From: Candidatus Dormiibacter inghamiae
Lineage (GTDB): Bacteria; Chloroflexota; Dormibacteria; Dormibacterales; Dormibacteraceae
Direction: 5' to 3'
DNA length: 64,000 nt
Assembly (NCBI GenBank): GCA_016464825.1
Contig: JAEKNQ010000033.1
Location: forward strand, 60,092 to 124,091
This document shows, in pieces, positions 51,165-59,301 of this stretch (positions are counted from its first letter, which is position 1; every line of letters begins with the position of its first letter). A program made the translations under genes and the position numbers. A model generated the notes under the pieces. The model searched no databases and was not told the DNA's origin. It saw only the letters and a program-made list of their open reading frames with translations.

Positions 51165-51806
51165 GTGAAGCCTGCTGTCAAGCGGCGATACGACGCCACC
51201 GGCCGGCAGGCAGGAGCTGCGGCAACGCGGCACTCGATCCTGGTCGCGGCGCGCGAAGTCTTCCTCGAGCGGGGCTATGTCGCCGCGACGATGCCGGCGA
51301 TCGCGGAGCGCTCCGGCGTCGCGCTGGACACCGTCTACGCGTCAGCGGGAGCGAAGCCAGTTTTGTTTCGCGAGCTGATCGAGACGGCGATCTCGGGCCA
51401 GGACGAGGCTGTTCCGGCCGAGCTCAGGGAGTACGTCAAGCTCATTCAGGCGGAGCCGGAGGCGGCACAAAAGCTGGAGATCTACGCGGCTGCGGTCACC
51501 GCGATCCAGACTCGGCTTGCGCCGCTGGTTGCGCTGGTACGCGACGCCGCGGCCACCGACCAGCAGCTGGCGCGCCTCTGGCAAGAGATTGCCGACCGGC
51601 GCGCTGCCAACATGCGCCTGCTCGCAGCGAACATCGCCAGCACCGGTCGCCTCCAAGTGGAGATCGAGGAGGCGGCCGATGTGATCTGGGCCACCAACTC
51701 GCCGGAGTTCTTCCTTTTGATGGTGCGAGATCGCGGCTGGGAGCCGGAGCGCTTCCAGGCCTGGCTCGCCGCAACCTGGAAAAGACTGCTTCTAGTGCAG
51801 CAATAG
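51165..51806 (+). CDS. TetR family transcriptional regulator
   Basis: This 213-residue protein has an N-terminal HTH: TRHSILVAAREVFLERGYVAATMPAIAERSGVALDTVYASAGAKPVLFRELIE in conserved blocks. A helical ligand-binding domain follows, ending VWATNSPEFFLLMVRDRGWEPERFQAWL-like (here VIWATNSPEFFLLMVRD). The GTG at 51165 is chosen for its -10 box; ATGs at 51129 and 51141 would place coding over the operator. It is divergent from the NTF2-like/monooxygenase pair and probably represses it and itself. Confidence 0.88.
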   Translation: MKPAVKRRYDATGRQAGAAATRHSILVAAREVFLERGYVAATMPAIAERSGVALDTVYASAGAKPVLFRELIETAISGQDEAVPAELREYVKLIQAEPEAAQKLEIYAAAVTAIQTRLAPLVALVRDAAATDQQLARLWQEIADRRAANMRLLAANIASTGRLQVEIEEAADVIWATNSPEFFLLMVRDRGWEPERFQAWLAATWKRLLLVQQ

Positions 51807-52018
51807 GGAACGCCGCCTTGGCCGCTTGTAGAGGCACCCATCCAATCGACTCTGACCAGCGATGCCGGAGTTGCTGTCTTTCATCCGACTCGTCATCTGC
51901 CGGAGGCCTCCTGAAAAGGAACGGGTTGAGTCGTTGAGGTTGGCCGCGATCGCTTGCCTCCGGCTCCGGATTCCACCTGCCGAGGCAGGAAATCGGAATA
52001 GACTCTCAAGCGCTCGAG

Positions 52019-52873
52019 ATGAAAAGCACTAGCTCGGCGAGGGATCGCGGGGCGAAACTGGCGGCGGCTGACAAGGCAGCTGCCGCTGGCGACTGGGCGA
52101 ACGCCACGGCCACCTACTCCGAACTGGTTGATTTTGACCCCAGGCCACCGGGGTGGCTACTGGAACGACTCGCGAACTCTGAACGACAAATGGGCGCCTA
52201 TCCGAATGCGCTGCGGACCCTGGAACGCGCCTACGGTACATTCGTTGCTGAGGAGGATTACGTGGCGGCGGTTCGCGTCACCACCCGCATCACTGGGATG
52301 CGCATGATGTTCGGCGATTGGTCGGGCGCCAGGCCTGGGAGAAGCGGGGCTGGCGCCACCTCGAGACCATCGGTCCCTGCCTCGAACGCGGCTTCCACGC
52401 TGTCGCGTTGGTGGGCTGCGACGTGCACGATCCGAGGAAGCTTCTGAAGCAGGCGGAGCTGGCGCTGGCGGTCGCCGAGGAGTTCGATGATCACGCGCTT
52501 GAGCTCCGAGCCCGGGCCGACAAGGGGCTCGCGCTGGTCTGCCAGGGTCGAGTCGTCGAGGGTTTCGCACTCCTCGATGAAGTGATGGTGGGGATAGCCG
52601 CCGACGAGGTGAGAGACCCGGAGATACGAGGGATTACGCTCTGCGCCTTGATGTCTGCGTGCGAGCCGGCCGGCGACCACGATCGCGCTGAACAGTGGTG
52701 CCGGACCATCGAGGACAACCCTCGACTGCAGGGGCTGGGGATCCTGGTCACTCACTGCCAGATCGCGTATGGCGCCGTGGACGCCTTGAGGGGCAGGCTG
52801 GACAGTGCCGAAGTGCGGCTCCAAGAGGCCATCGAGGCGGGCGCAACGACGCGATATTTCGGGGCCGCAGCAC
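52019..52873 (+). pseudogene. TPR-type protein remnant, frameshifted and cut at the 3' end
   Basis: From ATG 52019 the frame shows helical, TPR-like sequence (LAAADKAAAAGDWANATATYSELVDFDP, LLERLANSERQMGAYPNALRTLERAYGTF). At about 52330 it must shift by one base to continue with QAWEKRGWRHLETIGPCLERG, LLKQAELALAVAEEFDDHALELRARADKGLALVCQG and DRAEQWCRTIEDNPRLQGLGILVTHCQIAYGAVDALRGRL. Such repeats occur in the C-terminal parts of LuxR/SARP-type regulators and stand-alone TPR proteins. Near 52873 this sequence is replaced by the end of an unrelated flavoprotein in another frame. Two lesions make decay more likely than a single sequencing error. Confidence 0.7.
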
Positions 52874-53146
52874 GCTGTTGCGGGGACTGTCGACGGTCGT
52901 TTCGTCGTCTGGGCAGTAGGCATGGTCGTCAACCCCGAGCTCAAAGCCGCCGTTCGAGCCGCAGCCGCGAGCGTCCTAGCTGCGCTGGCGCGGTGGGATG
53001 CCGGCCGCCCTGTCCTGAACCTGACGGGCCGAGCCGCAGCCGCGGTTACGCTCTTCGGCCAGGAAAGGTACGAACGCCTGGTCCGAATCCGCGCTGAATA
53101 CGACGCGAACCGGGTCTTCCTGGCAGCCCACGAAGTAACCGGCTAA
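52874..53146 (+). pseudogene. C-terminal fragment of a BBE-type FAD-binding oxidoreductase
   Basis: About 90 codons, AVAGTVDGRFVVWAVGMV to LVRIRAEYDANRVFLAAHEV and a stop at 53146, match the C-terminal end of berberine-bridge-type FAD-linked oxidases. Landmarks are a short AVG strand, a helix ending LARWDAGRPVLNLTG, then FGQERYERL and the final YDxNxVF motif. The FAD-binding N-terminal domain is missing, so this is a remnant fused to the TPR fragment by deletion or recombination. Confidence 0.7.
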
Positions 53147-53198
53147 AGAACGCCGGCGAGTGGGTAGCAGGCTCCGCCCCGCCGACGAGGACCGCAGG

Positions 53199-54431
53199 TC
53201 AATGCTTTAGGGCTGCCTCTTCGGCGATCGGGTCGGTCGGCTGAGGCGGGGCCAGGAAGACTATCTGGGCGTTGGTGCCGGACCAGGGGATCTGGCGCGT
53301 GTCCACCCGAAACGGCCCGACGTAGTTCATCTCCCACACCGTATAGGAGACGATCTGCCCATCGGCACTCCGCTCCACCGAGGCCACATACGCGACATGG
53401 CCGTGGTAGGGATCGAGCAGCGGGCGTTCCCAAGACACTATTGCGCCGGGCTCCGGCTCGAGCTGGATCGGGCGGCCGGTCGCCTTCGAGAGATTCGGCG
53501 CCACGTCGGCCCCGTCGCCCATCACCGAAGGGCTGTTGGGGTCGGAGATGAGGTACCAGAGTTGTTCGGCGTACCAAGTGCACTGACCAGGCGCGCCTGT
53601 CGTGTTGGCCAGGGCGGAGGTGGGCACCCAGCCCCCAGCGTCGCTCTCGACCAAGCCGCCGACCACGCCGCTGCCGTTGTTGAAGCCATGGAGGGCGGCC
53701 ACCTTGTCGGACGCCCCGTGGAGGGAGGCTTTCAACGCGTCGATCCTCTGCTTCACCTTGGTCAGCCGGTCCAGCAGCGTGCCTCGCTGGGCCAGCAGCT
53801 TGTTCAGCTCGGCCCGGGCTGCGCTGCGGGAGCTCTTGTCCCGCGACTGAATTGACTGCAGCCTCTCCAGCAGGCGCTGGGAGCGATCCGCCACCAGCCT
53901 CGACTCGGCAGCGGTCGCCCAGACGTCAGAGAGACTGCGAGCGTTGAGCAAGCGCTGCAGGTCAAGCCCCCGCGTCTCGTAGCGCTGGCGAGCGTTGGCG
54001 CTGATCGCCCGGTGCAGCGAGTCGATCTCCGCCTGGTCCTGCGCTGCCTGTTTGTCGGCAGCCGACTGATGGGCCCGCGCGAGCTCGATCTGGCCGTTCA
54101 AAGGTGCCAGCTGGCTCTCGCCGGCCTTCTGCTCAGCCTGCGCTTGATCGAGCGCCGCCAGGACCTCGGCCAGCAGCTTCTGCTCGGCGCTGGGCGGCGG
54201 CGGCGGGCCTCCCGGCGAGGTGCTGGGGCTGGGGCTGGGCGACGGGCCGTGGCTGGGAGTGGGGGCGGCGCTGGGAGAAGCCGTCGGCGGCGCGCTCGGG
54301 CTGGCCGAGGGCGTTGGGCTGGGGCTGGGGCTGGGTGAGGGTGAGGGTGAGGGTGTGGCTGGCGGAGAAGCGGCCACGGCAGCCGGCGAGAACGCGAAGA
54401 GGAGGGCGAAACACAGGATGAGCCGCCTCAT
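53199..54431 (-). CDS. Secreted coiled-coil/CHAP peptidoglycan hydrolase (PcsB/RipC-like)
   Basis: This 410-residue protein has a Sec signal peptide (MRRLILCFALLFAFSPAAVAA), a Pro/Ser-rich linker of about 55 residues (runs of SPSPSP), a long coiled coil (about 80-255) and a C-terminal CHAP domain. The domain has GQCTWYAEQLWY (Cys284) and YHGHVAYV (His345) as catalytic pair. This layout equals PcsB in streptococci and RipC in mycobacteria, hydrolases that FtsEX switches on at the division site. The ATG overlaps the ftsX stop (ATGA), linking it to FtsEX genetically. Confidence 0.9.
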   Translation of the reverse strand: MRRLILCFALLFAFSPAAVAASPPATPSPSPSPSPSPSPTPSASPSAPPTASPSAAPTPSHGPSPSPSPSTSPGGPPPPPSAEQKLLAEVLAALDQAQAEQKAGESQLAPLNGQIELARAHQSAADKQAAQDQAEIDSLHRAISANARQRYETRGLDLQRLLNARSLSDVWATAAESRLVADRSQRLLERLQSIQSRDKSSRSAARAELNKLLAQRGTLLDRLTKVKQRIDALKASLHGASDKVAALHGFNNGSGVVGGLVESDAGGWVPTSALANTTGAPGQCTWYAEQLWYLISDPNSPSVMGDGADVAPNLSKATGRPIQLEPEPGAIVSWERPLLDPYHGHVAYVASVERSADGQIVSYTVWEMNYVGPFRVDTRQIPWSGTNAQIVFLAPPQPTDPIAEEAALKH

Positions 54432-55366
54432 TTCGGCACCCGCACCAGCAGAGCGGAGCTACCGAGCAGAACGCAGCTTCCCACCACTGTGACCAAGCCA
54501 ATGTCCCTGGCGGCGGCGAGAGGATGGCTCAGCGTCAGGAACGGCAGCGCGTAGCTGAGTCCCTTGGGCAGGGTCGTGCCGAGCCACCAGAGAGCAAGTA
54601 AAGTCAGCGCTGAGGCGGCCAGGGCCACACTGAGCGCCTGGAAGAGCAGCGGCGCGCGCAGCACCGTCGGCCGCACGCCCACCAGGGCCAGGATGCGCAG
54701 CTCCTGGCGCCGAGCCCGCGCTTCTGAGCGGAATAGCCGCAGGGCGGCCATGGTGGCGACCAGCGCCACGCCGAGATCCAGGGCCAGGGCACCGAACCGC
54801 AGCACGTCGAGGATGCGGCTCAGCTTGCGAGCGTCCTCCGGGGTGTAGGAGACGGGCACCTGACGGTCTGCCGCAGCGCTCTTCTGAGCGGCCTCGGCCA
54901 CCCGGCCGCCCGCGGCGGGATCCTGCACGTCGACGACCAGCGTGGCCGGATAGGGATTGCTCTGGGTGCCGTTGCTGAGCGGGGCAAGCTGGCTGTCCTG
55001 GCTGGCCAGCTTGGCCGCCTCCGCCTTGCTCCGATATTGCACGCCTTTCACCCCCTGGATGGCCTTCACTTGAGCCGTCAGCGCGCTCACGTCCTCCGGC
55101 TTGGCCTCGTCGGCCAGGAAGACCTGAATCTGAGAGGCTGACTGCATCTCCCTCTCGACCGCCCCGCCGACCAGCGTCACAGTGAGCTGAACCGTGGCCG
55201 CCAGAGCCATCAGGCTGCCGACCACTATCACCGAGCCTGCCCAGGAGATCAGGTGCGGACGCTGCCAGTGCCACGAATAAGCCAAGAGGCTCAGGGCATG
55301 GCGCCCGACCGCGTTCAGCTGGCGGCCCATCCTTCGGGCGAACGCTGGTGATGAGGCGGACCTCAC
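54428..55366 (-). CDS. ftsX: Cell division ABC transporter permease FtsX
   Basis: This 312-residue protein has a cytoplasmic N-tail, a first helix (SWAGSVIVVGSLMALAATVQL), an extracytoplasmic domain (IQVFLADEAKPEDVSALTAQVKAIQGVKGVQYRSKAEA) and three C-terminal helices. This is the FtsX topology. The external domain should clasp the coiled coil of the CHAP hydrolase encoded downstream. The GTG start overlaps the ftsE stop (GTGA). A second long frame across the gene encodes no recognisable protein. Confidence 0.87.
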   Translation of the reverse strand: MRSASSPAFARRMGRQLNAVGRHALSLLAYSWHWQRPHLISWAGSVIVVGSLMALAATVQLTVTLVGGAVEREMQSASQIQVFLADEAKPEDVSALTAQVKAIQGVKGVQYRSKAEAAKLASQDSQLAPLSNGTQSNPYPATLVVDVQDPAAGGRVAEAAQKSAAADRQVPVSYTPEDARKLSRILDVLRFGALALDLGVALVATMAALRLFRSEARARRQELRILALVGVRPTVLRAPLLFQALSVALAASALTLLALWWLGTTLPKGLSYALPFLTLSHPLAAARDIGLVTVVGSCVLLGSSALLVRVPK

Positions 55367-56010
55367 AAGCGCAGCACCTCTCCGTCGAAGTGCTGGAGGG
55401 CGGTGGCATCGTGGGTTGCGAGGAGAACTGTCATGCCGTCCTCGCTCAGCTCCGCCAGCAGGTCGAGCACCTGCCAGGTGGCGATTGTGTCAAGGTTGCC
55501 GGTCGGCTCGTCCGCGAGCAAGATGCGCGGCTGGTGAGCGATCGCCCGCGCGATGGCGACTCGCTGCTGCTGGCCGCCGGAGAGGTGATCGGGCCGCCGG
55601 TCGGCGAGGTCCGCCAGTCCTACCCGCCTCAGGGCCTGGTGGGCCACATCCTCCGGCGACTCGATCGACCACTGTGCCAGCTCGAGCGGAAGCCGCACGT
55701 TCTCGAGAGCAGTGAGATGCGGCAGCAGCTCATAACTCTGGAACACGAAGCCCAGCCGCCGACGGAGCCCCGAGACCTGCCACGGCCAGAGCCGGCGCAG
55801 GTCTATGCCATCGACAAAGCCCTCTCCCGAACGCAGGCGCACAACCCCGTAGAGCAGGCGCATGAAGGTCGTCTTGCCGGCGCCCGAGGCGCCGGTCACC
55901 ATCACGAACTGGCCGGGCACGTAGCTGCAGGTGATGCGATCCAGGACCTTCCGGGTGCCATAGCCCGCCACAGCGTCCTGGAGGACTACCGAGCCTGGCG
56001 GGTGCTCCAT
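55363..56010 (-). CDS. ftsE: Cell division ABC transporter ATPase FtsE
   Basis: This 215-residue ABC ATPase has Walker A GASGAGKTT, FQSYELLPHLTALENVRLPLE, the signature LSGGQQQR, Walker B ILLADEPTGNLD and the H-loop LLATHDATAL. Its short single-domain form and order with ftsX make it FtsE. ATG 56008-56010 matches the family N-terminus; a GTG at 56088 would add 26 residues. ATP binding is transmitted through FtsX to the secreted CHAP hydrolase. Confidence 0.87.
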   Translation of the reverse strand: MEHPPGSVVLQDAVAGYGTRKVLDRITCSYVPGQFVMVTGASGAGKTTFMRLLYGVVRLRSGEGFVDGIDLRRLWPWQVSGLRRRLGFVFQSYELLPHLTALENVRLPLELAQWSIESPEDVAHQALRRVGLADLADRRPDHLSGGQQQRVAIARAIAHQPRILLADEPTGNLDTIATWQVLDLLAELSEDGMTVLLATHDATALQHFDGEVLRL

Positions 56011-56224
56011 CTTGGCTGTGTGCTCGGGGACCGGCCCTCCTGTGCCTCTCAGCGCACTCCGCCCAGGGCCCGGTTTGGTGCTCAGCACGGGCCCCGCAGC
56101 CTGAGAGTTCCAATACCAATCATTTGAGTTTGCCTTCGAAGACGGCCCCCTAGCGCCTCCCCACCTCTCCGTCGAGCGGTTCGGCCCTGTGGCCCTCCAC
56201 CTTACCGAGATAACGGCGGCCTGG

Positions 56225-56437
56225 CTACGGTTGTGGCCGGTCCGTCTGCCGCTCCTCGCCGCCGGCGTGAGGCCGATGGACAGGCGAATAGCCGGAGCAA
56301 GAGGTCACAGGTAGGCGGGGATAACGCGGAAAGCGAACGTCGGTTTGCGAGAGCCGGCAGAACCAGAACTCGCTGCGCGCACCGCTGACCCGAGCGGCGA
56401 AACCGCAACTGCCGCAAAGCCCGATCTTCGACTGCAC
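56225..56437 (-). CDS. Small Cys-containing protein, probable zinc ribbon
   Basis: This 70-residue protein from GTG 56437 has LCGSCGF (Cys8, Cys11), FWFCRLSQTDVRFPRYPRLPV (Cys27) and TSCSGY (Cys47). Four Cys in CxxC-x15-C-x19-C spacing with the conserved DxRFPRYPxLPV core look like a small zinc-binding domain that I recall in short soil-bacterial proteins, without a known role. The C-terminal 20 residues are low complexity. An alternative overlapping frame (56202-56447) lacks these features. It fills most of the ftsE-upstream gap. Confidence 0.6.
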   Translation of the reverse strand: MQSKIGLCGSCGFAARVSGARSEFWFCRLSQTDVRFPRYPRLPVTSCSGYSPVHRPHAGGEERQTDRPQP

Positions 56438-56529
56438 GCCAGAGCATTTAACCAGCGGCCGCCAGGTCTACGCGGAGATCTCCTTTGGAACGGTCGCTTG
56501 ACATTTCTGACACTGCGGCCTGTGACCGC

Positions 56530-56573
56530 AAACGGAGGGACCGCGAGAAGCCCGGCTTCCCGCGGTCCGTTTG
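56530..56573 (-). terminator. Probable hairpin terminator after the 56589 gene
   Basis: GGACCGCG (56538-56545) pairs with CGCGGTCC (56561-56568) around an inner AAGCCC/GGCTT stem, and AAACGG/CCGTTT can extend the base. It starts about 15 nt after the stop of the secreted protein gene. No U-run follows, so Rho-independent activity is uncertain. Confidence 0.4.
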
Positions 56574-56588
56574 GAAAGGGAGGAGGGT

Positions 56589-57098
56589 TTATGTCTGCGG
56601 TGAGGGACTCGGGCTGGTGGCGGGCTTTGTTGAAGGCCTGTTCCAGTTCGGGATCTTCTTGGCCTGGAGGACCTTGTTCTCCTGCGCGCTGGTCAGGGTT
56701 CCGTTCTGAACCAACGGATCCAGGAGCGGCTTCAGCGCAGCCTGGTACTGGGTGCGGTACTGGTCCTCGCTCAGGCCTTTGTCGCTCGCTAACTGCTGGA
56801 CGGTCTTGCCCTGCTTCAGATCGGCGACCAGATCCGTCCGTTTGATGCCGAGGACCTGAGCTTCAGCGGTGCCGATCGCAAGGCGCAGCTGGTTGGCAGC
56901 CGCGCTGTTCTTGGCAGTGGCAGGCGAGTGCATGCCCGGTGTGGGAGTGCTGGACGCAGCCGGGGCCGCGGCCTGAACGGTGTTCTGACCACCGTTCTGC
57001 CGGTCGTGAACGACGGCAGCGGCGCCACCGCCGACGATCAGGAGGCCGACTCCAGCGGCGGCCAGCTTGGTGGCTAGGGAAACGCTCGGAATGTTCAT
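56589..57098 (-). CDS. Membrane-anchored or secreted hypothetical protein
   Basis: This 169-residue protein from ATG 57098 has an N-terminal hydrophobic helix (LATKLAAAGVGLLIVGGGAAAVV), a Thr/Ser/Pro/Ala-rich spacer and a helical domain. In that domain, VLGIKRTDLVADLKQGKTVQQLASDKGLSEDQY and LDPLVQNGTLTSAQENKVLQ resemble repeats of short secreted proteins in high-GC bacteria (LGI-x-L-x-G-x-S-L/A pattern). It ends in a PSPSP tail. An in-frame ATG at 57119 is an alternative start. No enzymatic role is apparent. Confidence 0.7.
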   Translation of the reverse strand: MNIPSVSLATKLAAAGVGLLIVGGGAAAVVHDRQNGGQNTVQAAAPAASSTPTPGMHSPATAKNSAAANQLRLAIGTAEAQVLGIKRTDLVADLKQGKTVQQLASDKGLSEDQYRTQYQAALKPLLDPLVQNGTLTSAQENKVLQAKKIPNWNRPSTKPATSPSPSPQT

Positions 57099-57261
57099 AA
57101 CCACAGCCTGCCCCTGCATTGCAAAAGCACTGCGCCGCGGAAGGTCAAGCTTGTGTAAGGCCCTGGTCGACGGTCGATCCTGAGGCTGAGCCCGACCTGT
57201 CAGGGGCAACGGCAAGCCGGGGGGTGCTCCGGCCGGCCAGCAGTTAGCGTCTGCTGGTCAG

Positions 57262-58116
57262 TCAGCGCTTGCTCTGCAGGGCCCCCACGAGGCGGTCGAC
57301 CGAGCTTGACACACCGTACCGGCGGCCCAGCTCGGAGGCCGTTTCGGGATTGGCGGGATAGGCGTCGCGGCGGCCAGGTGGGAGTTCCACTGGAGCATCC
57401 CGAACCGGCAGCACCGCGAGCAGCGCCCGCTCGAGATAGTCGCGCTGCGCCTCGCTGTACCGACCGGAATCGATCAGCCCGCGCACGCCCCCGTGCCGCT
57501 TGACCAGCTCAGCAGCGGTTTTCGGCCCCACTCCAGGCAGGCCAGGCAAGCCGTCGGAGGGGTCGCCCCGAAGGACTGCGAAGTCGCCGTACAACGCGCC
57601 CGGGACTCCGTACCGGCGTTGGAGCTCGGCATCGTCCACCTCGGCCAGACCTTTGCGCTCGGGATAGAGCACCTTGATTTGGTCCGAGACGAGCGCAAAG
57701 AGATCGCGGTCCCCGCTCACGACCTCGATGCGCATGCCCACCGCCCTGGCCGTCCAGGTCGCTATCACGTCCTCCGCCTCGTAGTCCGGCACGCCGACGA
57801 AGTCAACGCCGACGGCGGCGAGGAGCTCGTGGATGAGCGGGAACTGGGGCTCCAGGGGATCGGGGACCGGCTCGGCCACGCGATGCGACTTATAGCTCGG
57901 AATCAGGTCCACTCGCCACTGCGGACGCCAGTCCTCATCGCTGGCCACCGACAGGAGGTTCGGGCGGCGGGCATAGATGAGGCGGGCCAACGTGTCCAGG
58001 AAGCCGCGGACGGCGTTGACCAAGCGACCGTCCGGCGCCACCACCGTCTGCGGCACTCCATAGAAGGCGCGAAAGATCAGGCTGGAGCCGTCCACGAAGA
58101 GCCAGTCAGGCCTCAA
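57262..58116 (-). CDS. 5'-3' exonuclease / flap endonuclease (PolA N-terminal-like)
   Basis: This 284-residue FEN-family nuclease has WLFVDGSSLIFRAFYG with the first metal Asp, IPSYKSHR with the active-site basic residues, DYEAEDVIAT, VVSGDRDLFALV and a helix-two-turn-helix GDPSDGLPGLPGVGPKTAAEL. It equals the N-terminal domain of PolA as a stand-alone protein and should remove 5' flaps in repair. The start is TTG at 58114-58116. No in-frame ATG lies nearby. Confidence 0.88.
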   Translation of the reverse strand: MRPDWLFVDGSSLIFRAFYGVPQTVVAPDGRLVNAVRGFLDTLARLIYARRPNLLSVASDEDWRPQWRVDLIPSYKSHRVAEPVPDPLEPQFPLIHELLAAVGVDFVGVPDYEAEDVIATWTARAVGMRIEVVSGDRDLFALVSDQIKVLYPERKGLAEVDDAELQRRYGVPGALYGDFAVLRGDPSDGLPGLPGVGPKTAAELVKRHGGVRGLIDSGRYSEAQRDYLERALLAVLPVRDAPVELPPGRRDAYPANPETASELGRRYGVSSSVDRLVGALQSKR

Positions 58117-58136
58117 GCTGCAACCCCATGAGCAGC

Positions 58137-58142
58137 TACAGT
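58137..58142 (+). promoter_or_regulatory. Leaderless-type -10 box of the 58150 gene
   Basis: TACAGT ends 7 nt before the ATG at 58150; no ribosome site lies between. Confidence 0.45.
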
Positions 58143-58149
58143 CTCGCTG

Positions 58150-58575
58150 ATGACGTTCGGTCCAGGGCTGGGGAGGAAACGAGCCCGAGCCTGCTTGGGA
58201 GTGCTTGCGGGGCTGGGGTTCGCTCTGGGTGCCGGGGCGCTGATCCGGCCGGAATTATTCGCCCGCGCCGGCGGCCAACCCCCACCCACGGGGACCACAA
58301 GCTGGCCCTGGCGCCTCTTCGCCGTACGGGAGCTGGGCTTAGCCTGGGCCCTCTTCGACGCCGCCAGGCGAAACCAAGCGGACGCCGCCCGGACGGCTGC
58401 AGGCTGGCTGGCCTGGAGCCAGGCGGGTGACGCCGCCCTGTCGGCCTGGCTGGGCGTTCGGAATCGGATGCCCAGGCGGCTCTCGATTCTGGTCGGACTA
58501 AGTGCGGCTTCTACCTTCGCCCTCGCCGCCGCCTGCCGCCGCGCGTACGCCACCCCGACCGCTGTTGAGCGGTAA
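58150..58575 (+). CDS. Small hypothetical membrane protein
   Basis: This 141-residue protein has a hydrophobic helix ACLGVLAGLGFALGAGALI, a middle WRLFAVRELGLAWALFDAARR segment, and two later hydrophobic stretches (AGWLAWSQAGDAALSAWLG; LVGLSAASTFALAAAC). Four weak membrane segments separated by basic loops recall DUF4267-like proteins, but the family is not certain. It is divergent from the FEN gene. Confidence 0.65.
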   Translation: MTFGPGLGRKRARACLGVLAGLGFALGAGALIRPELFARAGGQPPPTGTTSWPWRLFAVRELGLAWALFDAARRNQADAARTAAGWLAWSQAGDAALSAWLGVRNRMPRRLSILVGLSAASTFALAAACRRAYATPTAVER

Positions 58576-58778
58576 GTGAATCTGACGTCAGCGGCCGGCC
58601 GGATTTGACCCGACCCCGACAGCCCATTGACATCCTGTCCACAAGTACACCGGCCAGCCCTCTGTGGCCTCATCCCGGGCGAGCGGAAGCCACGGTTGGG
58701 CCGCGCAGATCGTGGTGCGTGGGCCCTCAGATGGACGGTGGCCGCACGCCCGCCGCCCGACGTGGAACACTTAGTTGT

Positions 58779-59282
58779 ATGAGCACGGCTGGGCAGACCT
58801 TCACGATTCGAGCAGCTACCAGAGCCGACATGCCGGCCATCGTCGGCATCTACAACTGGGCGGTCAACCAAACCTTCGCCACCATCGACTCGGAGCCCCT
58901 CTCCGAAGAGGAGGCGGCGGCCTGGTGGGACGAGCACGGCAGCACAGTCACACTTGTCGCAGTCGACGATGACGTGGTTGCCGGCTGGGCTCGGCTGCTG
59001 CCCTGGCGGCAGCGGGGCTATCACATGGTCGAGGACCTGGTCTACGTCGATCCGGTCTATCACAAGCTCGGCGTGGGGCGCCAGCTGCTTAACCGCCTAC
59101 TGGAGGAGGCAAGGTCAGCGGGGCACCGGACGGTCGTAGCCTCCGTGGCGGCCGACAACGGTTCAGGACTGCGCTTGCATGAGAGCCTGGGCTTCCAGCA
59201 GGTGGGGACTTTGAAAGACGCCGCCTACAAGTTCGGCCGCTGGATGGACATCACTCTGGTCCAGCAGTCACTCTCGGAATAA
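58779..59282 (+). CDS. GNAT N-acetyltransferase, phosphinothricin-type
   Basis: This 167-residue acetyltransferase has TIRAATRADMPAIVGIYNWAVNQTFATIDSEP in conserved blocks, VVAGWARLLPWRQR, HMVEDLVYVDPVYHKLGVGRQLLNRLLEEA with the acetyl-CoA loop (GVGRQL) and LHESLGFQQVGTL. The pattern is that of PAT/Bar and RimI-like amino-acid N-acetyltransferases. The ATG at 58779 matches the domain start; upstream codons in the frame are without homology features. Confidence 0.87.
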   Translation: MSTAGQTFTIRAATRADMPAIVGIYNWAVNQTFATIDSEPLSEEEAAAWWDEHGSTVTLVAVDDDVVAGWARLLPWRQRGYHMVEDLVYVDPVYHKLGVGRQLLNRLLEEARSAGHRTVVASVAADNGSGLRLHESLGFQQVGTLKDAAYKFGRWMDITLVQQSLSE

Positions 59283-59301
59283 GGGATCTCGGCTCGGGAG
59301 G

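Noticed and set aside
54290..54360. Repetitive GGGGCTGGG-type sequence
   Set aside because: It encodes the Pro/Ser linker of the CHAP hydrolase and is not a separate repeat element.
56576..56845. GGGAGGAGGG followed by ATG on the plus strand, looking like a strong ribosome site and start
   Set aside because: The following frame is antisense to the secreted protein gene at 56589-57098 and has no protein-like composition.
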